A stretch of 24,440 bases of DNA. It comes from Metamycoplasma auris. Its GTDB lineage: Bacteria > Bacillota_I > Bacilli_A > Mycoplasmatales > Metamycoplasmataceae. The notes under the pieces were generated by a model. The model had not been told where the DNA came from, made no database searches, and was given only the letters and a program-made list of their open reading frames with translations. Numbering within the stretch: the first letter of the stretch is position 1; each line of letters begins with the position of its first letter. Of the stretch, positions 1-8,221 are shown one piece after another. The stretch lies in NCBI RefSeq assembly GCF_003253435.1, contig NZ_QKUB01000007.1, positions 1 to 24,440 on the forward strand. Direction: 5' to 3'. A program made the translations under genes and the position numbers.

Positions 1-302
1 AATTTATTTTCTCAGGCATATATGATTGATAATTCTTTAAGGCCAAAATGTTTGGCTACTTCTAAATATGTAAGTCCACTTTTTTGTTTATATTCGATAA
101 CTTTGAGTTTAAATTGTAAACTATACGAAGAATTATTTTTTCTGGTTTTTAATCCAGTTAATCCAAATCTTTTATATTTAATTATCCAACCATTTACTGT
201 GTTTATATTAATCTTGTATTTCTTGGAAACTTCCGTTAAAGAAGACCCTAATAAGTAATCAAAAATAATTTCTTTCTTTAATTCATATGTATATTTTTGC
301 AT
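1..302 (-). CDS. IS3-family transposase OrfA (helix-turn-helix subunit), 3' part outside window
   Basis: This is the N-terminal ~100 residues of an IS3-type OrfA, the small DNA-binding subunit translated before or fused to the DDE transposase. Two helix-turn-helix units are visible: one around VSKKYKININTVNGWI and a second around LEVAKHFGLKELSIIYAW. They are joined by the FGLTGLKTR linker typical of IS3/IS150 OrfA proteins. The start is ATG at 302, because a GGAGG ribosome site (311-315) lies 8 bases before it; an in-frame GTG at 317 overlaps that site. TGA at 12-14 is read as Trp, so the frame stays open to the window edge. The gene is cut by the window and need not be broken in the genome. 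The rest of the element (OrfB, other end) cannot be seen. Confidence 0.82.
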
Positions 303-320
303 GAAAAAATCCTCCACTTT

Positions 321-347
321 TTTGTCCGGTTTTTGGGGGACTGTGCA
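321..347 (-). repeat. Probable terminal inverted repeat of the IS3 element
   Basis: Read on the minus strand, this stretch begins TGCACAGTCCCCCAAAAACC and continues GGACAAAAAA just before the OrfA ribosome site. A C-run followed by an A-run with a TG start is typical of mycoplasma IS3/IS150 ends. The partner end lies outside the window, so the exact boundary (about 343-347) and any target duplication are not visible. Confidence 0.5.
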
Positions 348-369
348 TTTTTTGTTACTAATAATAAAA

Positions 370-375
370 TTGACA
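370..375 (+). promoter_or_regulatory. Possible -35 box (TTGACA) of the first lipoprotein gene
   Basis: A perfect TTGACA lies 38 bases before the ATG at 414. The matching -10 is poor (ATGAGA at 393, or a better AGATAA with a 20-base spacer). The IS end lies about 23 bases upstream. A ribosome site AAAGGG (403-408) precedes the ATG. Confidence 0.35.
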
Positions 376-413
376 TAAATAAGAAAAAAAGAATGAGATA
401 AGAAAGGGAAATT

Positions 414-1502
414 ATGAAAAGAAGTGTTAGATTTTTATTATTATTAGCTCCATTTACCACACTTACTACACCGATTTTAGCAGCATCATGTGATAAAAAA
501 GAATCTCATCAAGAAAAAAATATCAAAGAAGATTTTAAAGAAAAGAAAGAATTTAAGGAACTAATTGAAAAAGAGGAAGCAAATCTTAAGGTTGATTCTA
601 GAATAAGTAAAGAAACAAAAGAAAAAATTAATAGCCTAATTAAAGAATCAAAAGACAAACTAGAAAGACTAAAGACTCCTGAGGAATTTAAAAAAGCTAT
701 AGAAGAATTTAATAAACAAATTGAAGAACTAAAAAAAGATAAAACTGAAAATCAACCTAAGATTCCGAAAAAACCATCAAATGGTGAATCAAGTGGTCAA
801 GGAGGAGGTAACACCAAACCAGAAGTAATTCCTCCAAAGAAACCTGAAGGTGACCAAATGAATCATGAAAACGGTAAGGAACCAAAAGAAGAAAAAGAAC
901 CAAAAAACGAAGAATCTACACCACCTTCAACCCCACCTACAACTCCACCTGCAACCCAACCAACACCTCCTTATGAAACTGTGCCAAGCGATGAACCCAA
1001 TAAAGAAGATGAAGCGATTGATGAGAAAGAACTTAGTGAACTTGATGAGATTGCTAAGAATTTAAAAGATATTTTCAAATTTGGAGCCCCAAAAGAAGAT
1101 TTTGAAGATATCAAAAAATTTAAGAAAGATAGTAATAAATACACCCTTTGATATGATAAAAATAAAAATAGTATATTGTTAGTTGAAGGTAAGAAATCTC
1201 CTTTTGATAAGGATTTTGATAAAGATGTTACTAACTTTGTATTATTTACATTACAAAATACACCTAAGATAAAAAATGAAATCCAACTAGTAAACGATAA
1301 GGAACCCATAATTAAAGTAAAAGAGGAAGAACACGAGCATCAAAAACTATCAAATCAATTAAATTTCACTATTGATAGTAACCAAAATGATGACAAGTTT
1401 GTTATTATTGTTAAATATAAAGTTGGTAAAGAACTTGGTAAAGAATCTCTTGAAGCATCAAAATTATCAAACGAATCAAAAGTAAAAATAGAATTGAAAT
1501 AG
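414..1502 (+). CDS. Surface lipoprotein with C-terminal LWYD/YKVGK module
   Basis: This is a predicted 362-residue lipoprotein of unknown function. It has a Lys/Arg N-terminus, a hydrophobic segment and a lipobox ending at Cys26 (LAASC), so it should be exported and anchored by lipidated Cys. Residues about 35-115 are Lys/Glu-rich and look helical or coiled-coil. Residues about 120-200 are Pro/Thr/Glu-rich low complexity, a likely flexible stalk. From about residue 213 a folded module begins: IAKNLKDI, then LWYDK, then QLVN, then VKYKVGK. TGA at 1149-1151 encodes the Trp of LWYD. The same module forms most of the lipoprotein at 5978-6538 and the N-terminal part of the nuclease at 22614. The start is supported by AAAGGG 5 bases upstream. 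It ends in its own hairpin terminator. Confidence 0.85.
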
Positions 1503-1542
1503 ATAGAAAAAGTATTCAATTTATAAATTTAATTAAATCAAA

Positions 1543-1584
1543 AATAAACTGCCAAAATTAATTTGAGTTGGTAGTTTATTTTTT
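1543..1584 (+). terminator. Rho-independent terminator of the first lipoprotein gene
   Basis: Arms AATAAACTGCCAA (1543-1555) and TTGGTAGTTTATT (1568-1580) pair over 13 positions with one G-T wobble and are followed by T residues. The core resembles the terminator after the second lipoprotein (6573-6618). Confidence 0.8.
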
Positions 1585-1667
1585 AAAAAATTTATTTTAG
1601 TAAAGTAAATTGAAAAAAATAAATTTAAGTAGTTAAGTCAACAAATCAATTTAATATACCTTTTGTA

Positions 1668-1673
1668 TATAAT
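1668..1673 (+). promoter_or_regulatory. -10 box (TATAAT) of the mod-res operon
   Basis: A perfect TATAAT lies 39 bases before the mod ATG (1713). A GGAG ribosome site sits at 1698-1701, 11 bases before the ATG. No strong -35 is visible. Confidence 0.55.
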
Positions 1674-1712
1674 AAATAATGGATTAAAAAATTATATGGA
1701 GATAATAAAATA

Positions 1713-3403
1713 ATGAGCAGTTTAAAAGAAGAATATTTAAAGAAAGCTGAAGATTTAAAATTAACAAATGAATTAAATCAAGATCAAAAAGATCTAATTA
1801 AATTAATTCTTGATAAATTTGATGATAACGATAAAAATCTACAGAATATTTACCAATTTTTAATTAAGAGAATTAAATTAGGATTTGTTTTTGATGTTGC
1901 ACCTAGCGTAGATTCAAAACAAATAGCACTATTAAAAAAGGATGAAAAGTTATCTTTTGGAGATTTTATTGATCCTAACCAAAATTACTTAATCATCGGT
2001 GAAAACTATGATGCATTAAAGAATTTATTAGTTATTGAGAGAGAGAGAGAGAGAGAGAGCAAATTTCTTCTAAGTTTGATGTAATCTATATTGATCCTCC
2101 ATATAATACTGAAAGCTCACTAAAAGATGGGAACAATTTAAGTGAAAAAGATGAAGTAAGTGCTTCGAAATTTGTTTATAGAGACAAATTTAGTCGAACC
2201 GGTTGACTAAATATGCTAAATGAAAGACTAATTATGGCTCGCCAACTTCTAAAAGAAGAGGGTGTAATTTTTGTTTCAATTGATGATAACGAGCAAGCAT
2301 ACTTGAAAGTACTAATGGATGAGATTTTTGGAGAAGAGAATTTTTTAAATATATTAGTCTGAATTTCAAATAAAAAGGGTAGACAAATCTCAAAATCACA
2401 ATATTCAAAAATTTATGAATATATTCTTGTTTACGCAAAAGATATTAAAAAATTGGATGTAAATTTTAATAAATCTCGAGATGATCTAAATAAATTAATG
2501 CCAGAATTTTATAACAATGACGATGATGAAATTAAAGTAGATGAAAATGGTGAATTTTTATTACTAAATGAATTTCATAACACAAATATTAATGCTTTCA
2601 ATATTGATACAAGAAGAAATTTATTTTATCCTATTTTTGTAAATGAACAAGAGATATCTACAGTGCCAGGCGAAGGTCTGATAAGAATATTACCTCCAAA
2701 AAATAAGGAGGGCACTCAGGCTGTTTGAAGATGGGAAAAGGATAAATTAGAGAAGGAAAAACATAACCTTTATGTTGAAAAGTTAGGTGACAAATTAAAA
2801 ATATTAACAAAGAAAAGAGACATAACATTTAAAATAAAAGATGTTTTATTAAATTCAAATATGACAACGAGATCTGGAACTATAGAATTAGATAATGTAA
2901 TTAAGGGCAGTCAATTTAAAACAGTCAAACCAACATCTCTTATCAAATTTTTAATTAATATTTCTAATAATAAAAATGCGCGAATTTTGGACTTCTATGC
3001 TGGTTCAGGTACAACAGGTCATGCAGTAATGGAATTAAACAGAGAAGATGGTGGAAATAGAAGTTATACACTAGTAACAAATAATGAAAATAACATTGGT
3101 ATTGATGTTTGCTATGAAAGATTATATCGAATTAACAAAGGAATTTCAATCAATGGAGATTCTAATTTTGCTTGAATTAAAAAGAATGAACCATATCAAT
3201 CGAATCTAAACGTTTTCAATCTTGAATATTTTGATACTTCAATCTTCAATGAATCAGATAGTAATGAAAAAATCAAAGATATTTTTATAAAAGAACTTAT
3301 TGACTTTGGAATTAATAAAGAAAATATTGATAATCTTGAAATTCTAAGAGATCTAACATCTCTAAAACCAATTTCAAAGGAAAATAATGATGCATCTAAC
3401 TAA
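1713..3403 (+). pseudogene. mod: Type III restriction-modification methyltransferase Mod, phase OFF (frameshift at GA repeat)
   Basis: Mod methylates adenine and recognises the target for a type III system. From ATG 1713 the first 108 residues are typical Mod N-terminus (ENYDALKNLLV at the end). Translation then enters a GA tract (2037-2059) and stops at TAA 2082-2084 after 123 residues. The rest of the protein is intact in the frame one base earlier: IYIDPPYNT (catalytic DPPY), a variable target-recognition region, and DFYAGSGTTG (SAM-binding FxGxG), ending at TAA 3401. DPPY before FxGxG is the type III order. Removing one GA unit, or adding two, joins the frames into about 562 residues, a normal Mod length. 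It overlaps res by 17 bases. It is listed as broken in this sequence but is probably a reversible switch rather than a dead gene. Confidence 0.9.
2037..2059 (+). repeat. GA dinucleotide tract (11 copies) inside mod
   Basis: Eleven GA units plus one G, uninterrupted, encode alternating Glu-Arg. The upstream Mod frame uses codon positions 0 mod 3 and the downstream Mod frame 2 mod 3, so 11 copies is out of frame. Ten or 13 copies would be in frame, giving ERERERE followed directly by QISSKFDVIYIDPPYN. Short repeats of this kind change length by slipped-strand mispairing. Confidence 0.95.
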
Positions 3404-5810
3404 CGCACAAAGTAAGGCAGTCAATAAGATTCTTTCAAAATTTGATTCTGGTAACAAAAAAATTATTGATTTTCAAGCGCCGACTGGATCTGGAAAGACT
3501 TTCATGATCCTTAATGTCATTGATAAATTGATCACTGAGCATCCTGAACAAAAATTTGTCTTTGTAATTATGACTTTATCATCATCATCCTTACCAAAGC
3601 AAATGTATGAAAGCTTTATCGATTATAAAGAATATTTAGTTAATAAGGATCTTGAATTTGAATACATAACTCCACCATCATCAAAAGATAAAAGTCTAAA
3701 GAAAAAAGATCAACATCATCAAATCTTCGCAAAGAAAAATAAGATTTTCATTTTTGGGAATCAATCATTTGGTAAAAAAAGAAAATTTACTGAAGAAGGA
3801 ATTATTGATTCATTTTTATCTCAGATTGAAAATGAAGAATTTAATTTAGTTTATATTCGTGATGAAGCTCACTTTGGTGGTGAAATTGAAAAGAAAAATA
3901 AGTACATTGATCTTGAATTAAATAAAGATATCAATAAATTATGATCAAAGACTAAAGATTTAAATGTACGTGCAGAAGTTTTACTTCAAAAATATGCACA
4001 CTTTATTATTAAAATGACAGCAACTCCAAAAGGTCATAATGATCTTGTTATCTTAAGTGAAGCTGATTTGATTGAAGATGATATTCTTTTGATCAAGAAG
4101 ACGGGAATATATAATCAAGGGTTAAATGAAATTAAAGAAGATACGATTACAAATAGACAAATTCTTGAAGTTGCATGTAAGAAATTTAAAAAAATTAAAG
4201 AAAGATATGCTGATGCAACAAAAGAAGAAACACTAATTAATATTAATCCGGCAATGTTAATTCAAGTGAACAATAAGGATAAATCTAACAAAGAAACATT
4301 TGATGCAAATATAAATGAAATTATTTCGGTTTTAAAAGAACATAATCTAAACTACGTTAAATATTTTGGTGAAGATGATTTTGAATCAAATATCAGACTT
4401 AGTTCACATTCACTAAATTCAATTTCAAAAAATAGTTCAGATGTTGATGTTATTATTTTTAAACTTGGTCCAGCAACCGGTTGAAATATTCCTAGAGCTT
4501 GTATGTTAGTGCAACTAAGAAATATTTCATCTTCTACACTAACTATTCAAACGCTTGGAAGAATCAAAAGAAACCCAAATCCTAATGCTATAGCAAAATG
4601 TAATTCAATCTCATTAAAATACTATTACTACTCTAATTTACCTGAATCAAATAAAAGTCATATTAATATTTTTCTAAGAGATCAATATAAAAAAGAAACT
4701 TTTAATGTTGGATATATTGACAAACAAGAAGTTAAAAGAAGAATTCAAAATGAGAATTATATTGATGAAGTGATTGAAAAACTAGATTTATCTTTTATTA
4801 GAGTCGAATTTGAAAGATATAAAAATGAATATCAAAAGAATGGATACATTTCAGTTTATACTGAAAAATTTGGGACTAAAAAAGTAGCTGTAACTAAAAT
4901 AAGTAATAACATTGAACTTGAAATTTATAAAGAAAACTTTCTAAGAAAAAATAAAACTTATTTTCCGCCATTAGTAATTAGTGCAATTGAAAATTTTAAA
5001 AATAATGATTCTAAAAGATTGAATGATTTAAAAGTTGATGACTTCTCAATAAATCTTTTTTGATTAATTATTGAAAAAAATTACTTATTTGAAATTAAAA
5101 AATTATTTTATAAGCAAATAAATGACTTAGATAATTTGAAAGACAAAATATATAAAATTGAATCTAATTATTTGCTACCCGAAAGAGTTGAAATATTTAT
5201 TGATGATTCAAAAAGAAACCCAATTAATCTTCCATATTTAGACTATGCTTATAAAAGTAAAAGTTACTTAAATAATATTGAAACTAATGGTGAAAAAAAT
5301 GAGCAATACTTTGATTCAAACACTGAAAACAAGTTTGTTGATTTAATAAAATATTACGTTCGTACTAAAAAAAATGAATATAATATCAAAGTATGAACTA
5401 AAAACCCTGTCTTTCATGGTGTTTTTGTTGAATATTTCAATCATGATAATGAAATATCTAAAGCATATCCTGATTTTATTTTTAGAATTATTGATAAAAA
5501 TGACGTAGATAACTATCATGATTTCTATATTGAAATAAAAAGTAGTGACGATATTGATCCGAAAAAAACAGAAAAAATCATTGAATCTTATAAAAATTAT
5601 CTAAATATCAAGGAAAACAATTTAATTGATGATCAATATCCAAAAATGACATTACTACTTTTAGAAATTAATTCTAATAGTACACATGAGATCTCCTATC
5701 ATGGTTCAAGCTTTATTAATAAAATTAATAGTGAACTTAATCAAAACAATAAAAATGATACTATTGAAAAACTTGTTGAATTCTTTAAACTATCAATTTC
5801 CAAAGATTAG
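3387..5810 (+). CDS. res: Type III restriction endonuclease subunit Res
   Basis: Predicted 807-residue Res, the ATP-dependent translocating and cutting subunit. Visible helicase motifs are Walker A APTGSGKT (31-38), DEAH box (159-162), TATPKG motif III (211-216), a GPATGWNIPRA motif V region just before residue 373, and QTLGRIKRNP motif VI (from 388). A C-terminal PD-(D/E)xK nuclease is seen as PD at 695-696 and EIK at 716-718. All internal TGA codons read as Trp, and no frameshift is seen. The start ATG overlaps the mod end by 17 bases. An AAAGG ribosome site (3376-3380) precedes it, so Res could be made even when Mod is truncated. Type III Res proteins need Mod for target recognition, so Mod OFF should also mean no restriction. 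Length matches the family (about 800-1000, short end). Confidence 0.92.
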
Positions 5811-5822
5811 AATATCTAAAAC

Positions 5823-5851
5823 ATCAAACTAATTTGTTTGATTGTTTTTTT
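5823..5851 (+). terminator. Rho-independent terminator of the mod-res operon
   Basis: Perfect 7-base arms ATCAAAC (5823-5829) and GTTTGAT (5836-5842) are followed by TG and a run of seven T, starting 13 bases after the res stop. Confidence 0.8.
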
Positions 5852-5963
5852 CTTCTTAATTTAAGAGATATTTATTAAAAAATAGGAATAAAATTAAATT
5901 GTAGAAACTACAAAAAAGATTAAAGAAAAGATTAAAAAAAGATAAATAAGGATAGATAAATAA

Positions 5964-5969
5964 TATAAA
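5964..5969 (+). promoter_or_regulatory. Candidate -10 box of the second lipoprotein gene
   Basis: TATAAA ends 8 bases before the ATG at 5978. No ribosome site lies in the usual position, so the mRNA may be leaderless. An AAGGAT at about 5948 is too far from the start. Upstream (5912-5960) is an A/G-rich stretch with two short repeats, AAAAGATTAAA and GATAAATAA, each present twice. Confidence 0.4.
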
Positions 5970-5977
5970 GATTTAAT

Positions 5978-6538
5978 ATGAAAAAGACTACTAAGTTTTT
6001 ATTAGCTTTAGGAAGCATTGTTTCTTTAACAACTCTACCATTAATTGCTGCAAAATGTGGCGGTACTAAGGAAGAAAGTAAATCCGAAACCACTACAACA
6101 AATGAAGAAGTAACCGTTGATACCATTGCAAAAAATCTAAAAGATATTTTAGTTGTAACAAGTGATGTTAAAACAAAAGATGGATTGGATAAACTTAAAA
6201 AAGATAGTTCAAAGTACACCCTTTGATATGATAGAAAAATCGAAAGAATTGTTATGGTAGAAGGTACAAACCCTCCATTTGGTAAGAAATTTGATGGTGA
6301 AAAATGAGGAATTTTTGATTTAAATGACAAAGGAAGCACTATTAAATCACCTTATCAATTAGTTAATGCTAAAGAACCTATTTTTAAAGGTACTTCATTA
6401 TCAACAAGATTAGATTTCACATTAGATGCAAAGAAAGAAACTATAACAATTGAATACAAGGTTGGTAAATTCTTAGGTAAGGATAACGATCCTGATGTAT
6501 CTAAAGAATCAAACAAATCAACTATATCAATAAAATAA
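5978..6538 (+). CDS. Small surface lipoprotein, mostly the LWYD/YKVGK module
   Basis: Predicted 186-residue lipoprotein of unknown function with signal peptide and lipobox IAAKC (Cys27). After a short Thr/Glu linker (about 28-48), nearly all the mature protein is one module: IAKNLKDI, KYTLWYDR, QLVN followed by EPIFK, LDF, IEYKVGK, and a final NKSTISI. This matches the C-terminal third of the lipoprotein at 414-1502 segment by segment. It matches the nuclease at 22614 even better near LWYDR, QLVNA, YKVGKF and NKS. Two internal TGA codons are Trp. It lies directly downstream of the restriction system, in the same direction, after a terminator, and ends in a strong hairpin. It is the minimal natural form of the module. 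Confidence 0.88.
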
Positions 6539-6572
6539 GATAATTTAATTAATATTTATAAAATGAATGATT

Positions 6573-6618
6573 AATAAATAAACTACTTGCAATTTTGAAA
6601 TCAAGTAGTTTATTTATT
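6573..6618. terminator. Strong hairpin terminator after the second lipoprotein gene
   Basis: Perfect 17-base inverted repeat: AATAAATAAACTACTTG (6573-6589) and its complement (6602-6618), with a 12-base loop. T-rich arms on both strands and its place between convergent genes suggest two-way action. The core ACTAC/GTAGT resembles the terminator at 1543-1584. Confidence 0.75.
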
Positions 6619-6666
6619 TGTCTATAAAATTAACTAGATCAGACTAGCATTTATCTTAAGTTAATT

Positions 6667-6699
6667 AAAAAAATTAGATACATTAAAATATGTATCTAA
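6667..6699 (-). terminator. Rho-independent terminator of the DUF402 gene
   Basis: Arms TTAGATACAT (6674-6683) and ATGTATCTAA (6690-6699) pair perfectly over 10 bases. On the minus strand they are followed by seven T (complement of 6667-6673). It lies 79 bases beyond the stop of the minus-strand gene. Apart from this and the previous hairpin, 6539-6777 shows nothing. Confidence 0.75.
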
Positions 6700-6777
6700 C
6701 TCACTTTTTAAGTAATCTTTTCTTATAAAAGTTTTAATTTCAAAACTATTTTTATCTACAGTTTTTTCTTATCTAAA

Positions 6778-7377
6778 CTACAAATCGCCTTTTTCATACA
6801 AAATCTTTTTAATATCATTAATAAATTGTTTTGAAAAAATTCCTTGTTTATTTTTTCTTTGAATTTCAAGACTATCTAATTCGTTATAGATTTTATAAAT
6901 AAGTTTTAAAGGATACTTAAAATCAACGATTGATTTTTTAAAATCATGTCAGTCAACAACATTGAAATCATCTTCACCATAACATTTAATATCTAAATCA
7001 AAATCAATGTACTTAATAATTTCATTTTCAATGAAAAAAGGACTTGCAAGATTGACATAGATATTGTTTTGATTATTATGATTTAGTGTTATCATTGCAT
7101 TATAAAAATGCTTTTTTGAAAAGACAAAGAGCATTGGAGTTGAGACAATCCAGTTAATATTTATTTCTTGTACTTTAGTTTTCATTAATAGAACAACAAC
7201 GAAATCATCTCAATTGGCAATAATTTTGCAACCCTCATATTGTCGATAGAGTTTGCCATCATATTTAAAAGCTTGAATTGACGTCATTTGCCCAAGTTGA
7301 TAGAATTCTTGTTTTTTATTTGTTTTAAATTGTTGTAATGTGTCATGAAAACTCTTATTATTTTTATTAGAATTCAT
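6778..7377 (-). CDS. DUF402 family protein (nucleoside di/triphosphatase-like)
   Basis: Predicted 199-residue soluble protein. The middle part has the DUF402 pattern: KYDGKLYRQYEG near the N-terminus, WIVSTPMLFVFSKKHFYN, then NIYVNLASPFFIENEIIKYI and DFDLDI. The family includes the Firmicute Ntdp-type nucleoside tri/diphosphatases and the RNase E/FAU-1-like proteins; the length fits the former (about 180). The Asp-rich DFDLDI is where the family binds metal. The C-terminus (KYPLKLIYKIYNELDSLE) resembles the helical tail of Ntdp proteins. ATG 7377 is the first start in frame. Trp codons are TGA twice. It is divergent from trmB across a 154-base promoter region and has its own terminator. The enzymatic role is inferred from family, not shown by a unique motif. 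Confidence 0.75.
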
Positions 7378-7517
7378 GTGCCACCATATTAGAAATTTTT
7401 TAAGGATTACATTTATATAAAAAATTAAATATATATTTAATTAATTATCAATTCAATTATAAACAATATAGATGAGTTTTTAAAAAATGATTTTTTATTC
7501 TTAATTAAGTCTTAGGA

Positions 7518-7523
7518 TACAAT
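7518..7523 (+). promoter_or_regulatory. -10 box of trmB; leaderless start likely
   Basis: TACAAT ends 8 bases before the trmB ATG (7532), so transcription should start at or next to the A of ATG. No ribosome site is present. The 154-base divergent gap also holds ATTATA (TATAAT on the minus strand) at about 7458, a candidate -10 for the DUF402 gene. Confidence 0.45.
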
Positions 7524-7531
7524 TAATATTT

Positions 7532-8137
7532 ATGAGATTAAGACATAATAAAGATGCAAATAAAATCCTTGATGACTCAATATTTTGTATCAAAGATTTT
7601 CCATATCAATTATCCAATAGTATAGTAATTGAGATTGGGATGGGCAAAGGTACAATGCTTTCAGAATTAGCATCATTGCATCCTGAGACTGAATATATAG
7701 GAATAGAAAAATATTCAACGCCAGCACTTTCTGCGTTAAGAAAAATTGAATCTAAAAATTTAAGTAATATGAAGATTTTAATTGGAGATGCTGCGAAATT
7801 AGATCAATATTTCTTGGGAAAAGTTGATTTAATTTGACTTACATTTAGTGACCCTTGACCAAAAAAACGCCATTATAAAAGACGTTTAGTGTATAAAAGT
7901 TTCTTGGAACAATATAAAAAAATCCTATCTAAAGATGGAATTATATATTTTAAGAGCGATAATCAACAACTTTATGAGTTTGGGATTGAGCAGATAAAAG
8001 AATTTGGTGCAAAAATAATTTATCAAACAAGAGATTTACATCATTGCAATTTTGAAATTGAAAACATACTAACTGACTACGAAAAGAAATTTAAGGAACA
8101 AAATAAAAATATTTATTTTATTGCTTTTAAATTTTAG
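7532..8137 (+). CDS. trmB: tRNA (guanine-N7-)-methyltransferase
   Basis: Predicted 201-residue TrmB, which uses SAM to make 7-methylguanosine at position 46 of tRNA. The SAM loop is VIEIGMGKGTML (about 32-43). The catalytic and tRNA-binding signature FSDPWPKKRHYKRRL starts at about residue 105, and the typical ILTDYEKKF lies near the C-terminus. Trp codons are TGA twice. Length is normal for a compact Firmicute-type TrmB. It begins with ATG directly after a -10 box without a ribosome site. A terminator follows, so it is probably transcribed alone, just upstream of gyrA. Confidence 0.96.
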
Positions 8138-8139
8138 AT

Positions 8140-8168
8140 AAGGTATTGGGATTAACAATACCTTTTTT
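8140..8168 (+). terminator. Rho-independent terminator of trmB
   Basis: Perfect 9-base arms AAGGTATTG (8140-8148) and CAATACCTT (8156-8164) followed by four more T. It starts 2 bases after the trmB stop. Confidence 0.85.
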
Positions 8169-8184
8169 AAATTTTATTTTTTGA

Positions 8185-8190
8185 TATAAT
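8185..8190 (+). promoter_or_regulatory. -10 box (TATAAT) and ribosome site of gyrA
   Basis: A perfect TATAAT lies 31 bases before the gyrA ATG, just after the trmB terminator. A clear AGGAG (8211-8215) sits 6 bases before ATG 8222 and fixes the start, so the acidic N-terminal extension is likely translated. Confidence 0.6.
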
Positions 8191-8221
8191 ATATTACTAT
8201 GTAATATATTAGGAGTTTAAT

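Noticed and set aside
971..1309. Long minus-strand open frame opposite the first lipoprotein gene
   Set aside because: It is a Ser/Leu-rich mirror of a Lys/Glu-rich coding region, with no ribosome site or family signature; a similar one lies opposite 5978-6538.
2037..2059. GA tract as simple sequencing error in an intact gene
   Set aside because: Dinucleotide tracts can be miscounted, but a perfect 11-copy repeat inside a type III mod gene is a known switch type; both explanations lead to the same reading of the gene as a reversible frameshift, so it is kept as phase variation with copy number to be confirmed.
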